A stretch of DNA of 7,565 nt, taken from Sulfurovum sp. Lineage in GTDB: Bacteria; Campylobacterota; Campylobacteria; Campylobacterales; Sulfurovaceae. The stretch spans positions 1 through 7,565 of the forward strand of contig JAGGRU010000018.1 of assembly GCA_021159425.1 (NCBI GenBank), given 5' to 3'. Shown in pieces: positions 5,092 through 7,565 of the stretch. The position numbers were made by a program, and so were the translations under genes. How positions within the stretch are numbered: position 1 is the first letter of the stretch; each line of letters starts with the position of its first letter. The notes beneath the pieces are model-generated. The model was not told the DNA's origin. It made no database searches and worked only from the letters and a program-made list of their open reading frames with translations.

Positions 5092-6656
5092 CCTAAAAAC
5101 TCTTTTCTAAGTACCTCTTTATCGATCTGTTTTTCATGCAGTGATTTAAGCGGCATACTTTTTCTATAGACTATCTGTTCCGGCAGCATATAGTTGGGCA
5201 AATGCTTTTTGAGTTCAAAAAGTATTTCATTTCGTCCAAGTTCATTCTTTCCGCCATATACCATAACGATCTCTTCTTCTATATCCGGATTTGGGATGGA
5301 AAATACAGCACACTCTGTAATCACCTCTATATTATTATAGACCACAGATTCGATTTCATGAGGGCTTACACGGTACCCTTGTGTTTTGATCATATCATCT
5401 TGACGTGAAACAAAATAAATATACCCCTCTTCATCTGCATAGACATAATCTCCAGAGGCAATGACGATCTCATCTGTCAATTGTCCTTCGGGTTTTCTTA
5501 CTTTATCTAAAATGGAAATACTCTTAAATCTTTGTGCTGTCTCCTCTGGTGCATTCCAGAACCCTTTATAGATACATGCACCACGGTGGATGAGCTCTCC
5601 CACTTCTCTTGGTTTGCAGGCTTCACCCTCTTCATTGATGATATAAAGTTGTACATCAGGGATGGCTTTACCAATGGAGTTTGGACGTATATGGATCTGT
5701 GACGGGTCGAGATAGGCTGAACGGAAAGCTTCTGTCAAACCGTGCATGGAGTAAAATTTGGCATCCGGGAAATGGGTAGTGATGTTCTTCACCATTAACG
5801 GTGTGATGTTTCCACCCGAAGAGGTCACGGTTCTCAAATTTTTGAAATGCTCCGCTTGAGGAATACGATGGGGATCTTCATCAAACATTTGCGTAATATG
5901 TATCGGCATTAAAGGGAGAACTGTGATCTTATCGTTAATGAGATGAGAGAAAAAATCTGCCGGAAGAACAAATTTATGGATCACGAGTGTCGCTTTTTTA
6001 TAGAGAGAGGTAAAGATCTGATTCAGTCCGTAGTCAAGATTAAAAGAGAGTATTCCGGAGATGACATCAGAACTTTTAATATCGAGATAATTAGAAACAA
6101 TACGTGCACCGTCTATAAATGCACGATGGTCTATAACAATTCCTTTAGGGTTACCCGTAGATCCGAAGCTGTAAGTGATCGCAGCATTGTCATGCCCATT
6201 AATATCACAGCTGATATCAGCCGTATAACACTTATAGATCTCTTCAAAAGAGACATCACTCTCATCACTGGCTTCATAAGAGATGATCTTACCTTTAAAA
6301 TCTATGGCTTTGATATTTTCTATCTTTGCTTTATCGGTGATAATACAAGAGATATTACAGTCTTCTATGATGTGCTTCACCTGTTCTGATTTAAGTAATC
6401 TTGTAATGGGTACAAACACATATTCTGTGGAGAGCAACGCCAAAATAGCGATCACCTGAGAGGAGCTTTTATTGGAGTAAATACCAACCCTGCTGCCTTT
6501 ACTCAAGCCTATAGTTGTCAAATAATGCGCTATCTGATCTACTCTATTTACAAGTTGGGTATAAGTGAATGTTTCAGATCCATGAATAAGCCCGATCTTT
6601 TCCGGTTTATATTTTACCGCCAATTCCAATAAATTTCTAATACTGTTTACTGACAT
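5088..6656 (-). CDS. AMP-forming acyl/aminoacyl ligase (ANL superfamily), exosortase-A-associated-like
   Basis: An adenylate-forming enzyme that should activate a carboxylic or amino acid with ATP and pass it to CoA or a carrier-protein thiol. Its 522 residues cover both ANL domains. The P-loop motif reads TYSFGSTGNPKG (161-172), with F164 where serine is usual. The A5 motif is SMHGLTEAFRSAYLDP (303-318). The A7-A8 region has SGDYVYAD (401-408) and SRQDDMIKTQGYRVSPHEIE (417-436). The A10 lysine is K509 in LHEKQIDKE. The GLTEAFRS-YL-P block and the following SIGKAIP (327-333) resemble the exosortase-A-associated AMP ligases that sit beside a PLP-dependent decarboxylase and a carrier protein. 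The ATG at 6656 has a strong GAAGGAG seven bases upstream. The stop of the MutL-like gene is 12 bases away, so the two are co-transcribed. The stop codon at 5090-5088 lies in the palindrome edge. Substrate unknown. Confidence 0.88.
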   Translation of the reverse strand: MSVNSIRNLLELAVKYKPEKIGLIHGSETFTYTQLVNRVDQIAHYLTTIGLSKGSRVGIYSNKSSSQVIAILALLSTEYVFVPITRLLKSEQVKHIIEDCNISCIITDKAKIENIKAIDFKGKIISYEASDESDVSFEEIYKCYTADISCDINGHDNAAITYSFGSTGNPKGIVIDHRAFIDGARIVSNYLDIKSSDVISGILSFNLDYGLNQIFTSLYKKATLVIHKFVLPADFFSHLINDKITVLPLMPIHITQMFDEDPHRIPQAEHFKNLRTVTSSGGNITPLMVKNITTHFPDAKFYSMHGLTEAFRSAYLDPSQIHIRPNSIGKAIPDVQLYIINEEGEACKPREVGELIHRGACIYKGFWNAPEETAQRFKSISILDKVRKPEGQLTDEIVIASGDYVYADEEGYIYFVSRQDDMIKTQGYRVSPHEIESVVYNNIEVITECAVFSIPNPDIEEEIVMVYGGKNELGRNEILFELKKHLPNYMLPEQIVYRKSMPLKSLHEKQIDKEVLRKEFLG

Positions 6657-6668
6657 CTTTACTCCTTC

Positions 6669-7565
6669 TTATAACCCGTAGGTCCATATTTCATAATTGC
6701 TGTCGAGAAGTGTTGTAGGTGCATGATGGAACTGCAAGATCTTTTTGTAAAAGAACAAAACAATATCATTTACCTCATCCTGTGTCAATACTTTCGTGAT
6801 CCCACCGGTTAAAACGATACTGTTTAAAATATCAAGATTGAGTTCAACATACTGACCGTGATGTTTTGATACTTTATAGAGTACCAAGAAAATAGCCAAC
6901 TGCATTAATGTACGGGTAGCTTTTTCACTTTGCTCTTCCAATATATTTTCTGTCACATTCAAATGTTCCAAAAGTTCAAAAACAAACTCATTGTTTTTTG
7001 CTGTATGCACCAGACTATCACGCGACTTGTACACACCAAGCTTCTTAAATACCAAACGGTCATATCCACTCTCAGAGATAATATTGTCATTGACCAGGTC
7101 ACGACTGTAATGGATGTCTGTTGTTGCTCCACCAATATCCACAACGATGAACGGATCTGCCACATCAAGTCTCTCGTTTATTTTAGGCAGAGAACGGTTT
7201 ACAATGTAAGGTGTCGAAAATATTTGATTGGCTGTAATTTCATACAATTGTTTAATATCCTCTTTGCCTACAATATCCGCCTGATAAAGATCAGTCAAGT
7301 AACCCTTCAGTGCATCTTCCTGAATTTTGAGTTTATCAGAAATGATATTTTCCAGTACTATAACATTTTCAAGATTTTGCTCTAAGAAGCTTCTATTTTT
7401 TTCACTTCCTACATACACAATATTCTGATAGTTCACTTTTTCAAGATAAGTCAAAAGCTTTTCATCAAATACATTCTCCACAGAATCAATCCCGCCGACC
7501 ACAATAACCACATCGATCTCTTCTGATGGTACTGGTTCAGACTCTATTTTCGGATACAGTACCGT
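6669..7565 (-). CDS. MutL/GlmL-family protein (glutamate mutase-associated ASKHA ATPase fold), 5' end outside the window
   Basis: The frame is open from the window edge to the TAA at 6671-6669: 298 visible residues. A GTG at 7511 could be mistaken for the start, but 18 further in-frame codons precede it and the protein runs smoothly through (EEIDVVIVVGGIDS), so the gene is truncated by the edge. Counting from that GTG, VIVVGGIDS (2-10) matches the family's VGG-D segment, VDIGGATTDIHYS (124-136) is the phosphate-binding signature, and IVLTGGITK (232-240) the second nucleotide-site glycine pair. The end, DSNYEIWTYGL, is the usual C-terminus. The family is about 450 residues, so about a third is missing. 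MutL proteins accompany B12-dependent glutamate mutase and are thought to act as chaperone or reactivator. The block remembered as TVEGDLG reads LVFKKLG here, so this is a divergent member. It heads into the ligase gene 12 bases downstream. Confidence 0.82.
   Translation of the reverse strand, partial: TVLYPKIESEPVPSEEIDVVIVVGGIDSVENVFDEKLLTYLEKVNYQNIVYVGSEKNRSFLEQNLENVIVLENIISDKLKIQEDALKGYLTDLYQADIVGKEDIKQLYEITANQIFSTPYIVNRSLPKINERLDVADPFIVVDIGGATTDIHYSRDLVNDNIISESGYDRLVFKKLGVYKSRDSLVHTAKNNEFVFELLEHLNVTENILEEQSEKATRTLMQLAIFLVLYKVSKHHGQYVELNLDILNSIVLTGGITKVLTQDEVNDIVLFFYKKILQFHHAPTTLLDSNYEIWTYGL

Noticed and set aside
5943..6389. A 148-codon open frame on the plus strand
   Set aside because: It lies wholly antisense inside the ligase gene, which has every adenylation motif and a strong ribosome site; the plus-strand translation shows no family pattern.
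6930..7385. A 151-codon open frame on the plus strand
   Set aside because: It is antisense to the MutL-like gene and is rich in Cys, Ile and Phe with no recognisable motif, as expected for a shadow frame.
6669..7511. GTG at 7511 as the true start of the MutL-like gene
   Set aside because: The frame stays open for 18 codons to the edge, no ribosome site is evident, and starting there would cut into the VVIVVGG strand of the fold.
393..7565. tRNA, rRNA, CRISPR array, insertion sequence or transposase
   Set aside because: I looked for cloverleaf-like arms, spaced direct repeats and transposase motifs on both strands and found nothing supportable.

Overview
The window looks like a chromosomal segment of a moderately AT-rich Gram-negative bacterium. 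A free-living member of the Campylobacterota (Sulfurovum/Sulfurimonas-like) is my best guess, with moderate confidence. The guess rests on protein flavour, on a promoter with a perfect -10 box behind a T-tract but no clear -35, and on the sharp contrast between coding DNA and a very AT-rich spacer. No rRNA or tRNA gene is present to settle it.

Left edge (1-392): a very AT-rich stretch. It holds the 5' part of a minus-strand gene for a small BrnT-like toxin protein that runs off the window, with a candidate promoter and a palindromic candidate operator. Next come an unrecognised 32-codon minus-strand ORF remnant and an imperfect 30-bp palindrome. Last is the putative promoter and a 5'-terminal hairpin of the downstream operon.

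Centre (393-4993): a compact four-gene plus-strand operon, zwf-pgl-edd-eda, joined by 8-, 4- and 4-base overlaps. Together the products convert glucose-6-phosphate through 6-phosphogluconolactone, 6-phosphogluconate and KDPG to pyruvate and glyceraldehyde-3-phosphate: the complete Entner-Doudoroff route with its oxidative entry steps. No sugar transporter, glucokinase, phosphoglucose isomerase, 6-phosphogluconate dehydrogenase or regulator gene is in the window.

Convergent junction (about 5012-5091): an 80-base inverted repeat with two small internal hairpins. Its T and A tracts have the wrong polarity for an intrinsic terminator on either strand, and its right edge supplies the stop codon of the neighbouring ligase gene. 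It looks more like a dispersed palindromic (REP-like) element than a simple terminator.

Right part (5088-7565): two tightly spaced minus-strand genes. Upstream is a MutL/GlmL-family ASKHA ATPase-fold protein (the family found with adenosylcobalamin-dependent glutamate mutase), whose 5' end lies beyond the window. Downstream, 12 bases after its stop, is an acyl/aminoacyl-adenylate-forming ligase resembling those found with exosortase-A or PLP-decarboxylase/carrier-protein clusters. This pairing is the least ordinary part of the window and may be the end of a larger biosynthetic cluster lying to the right.
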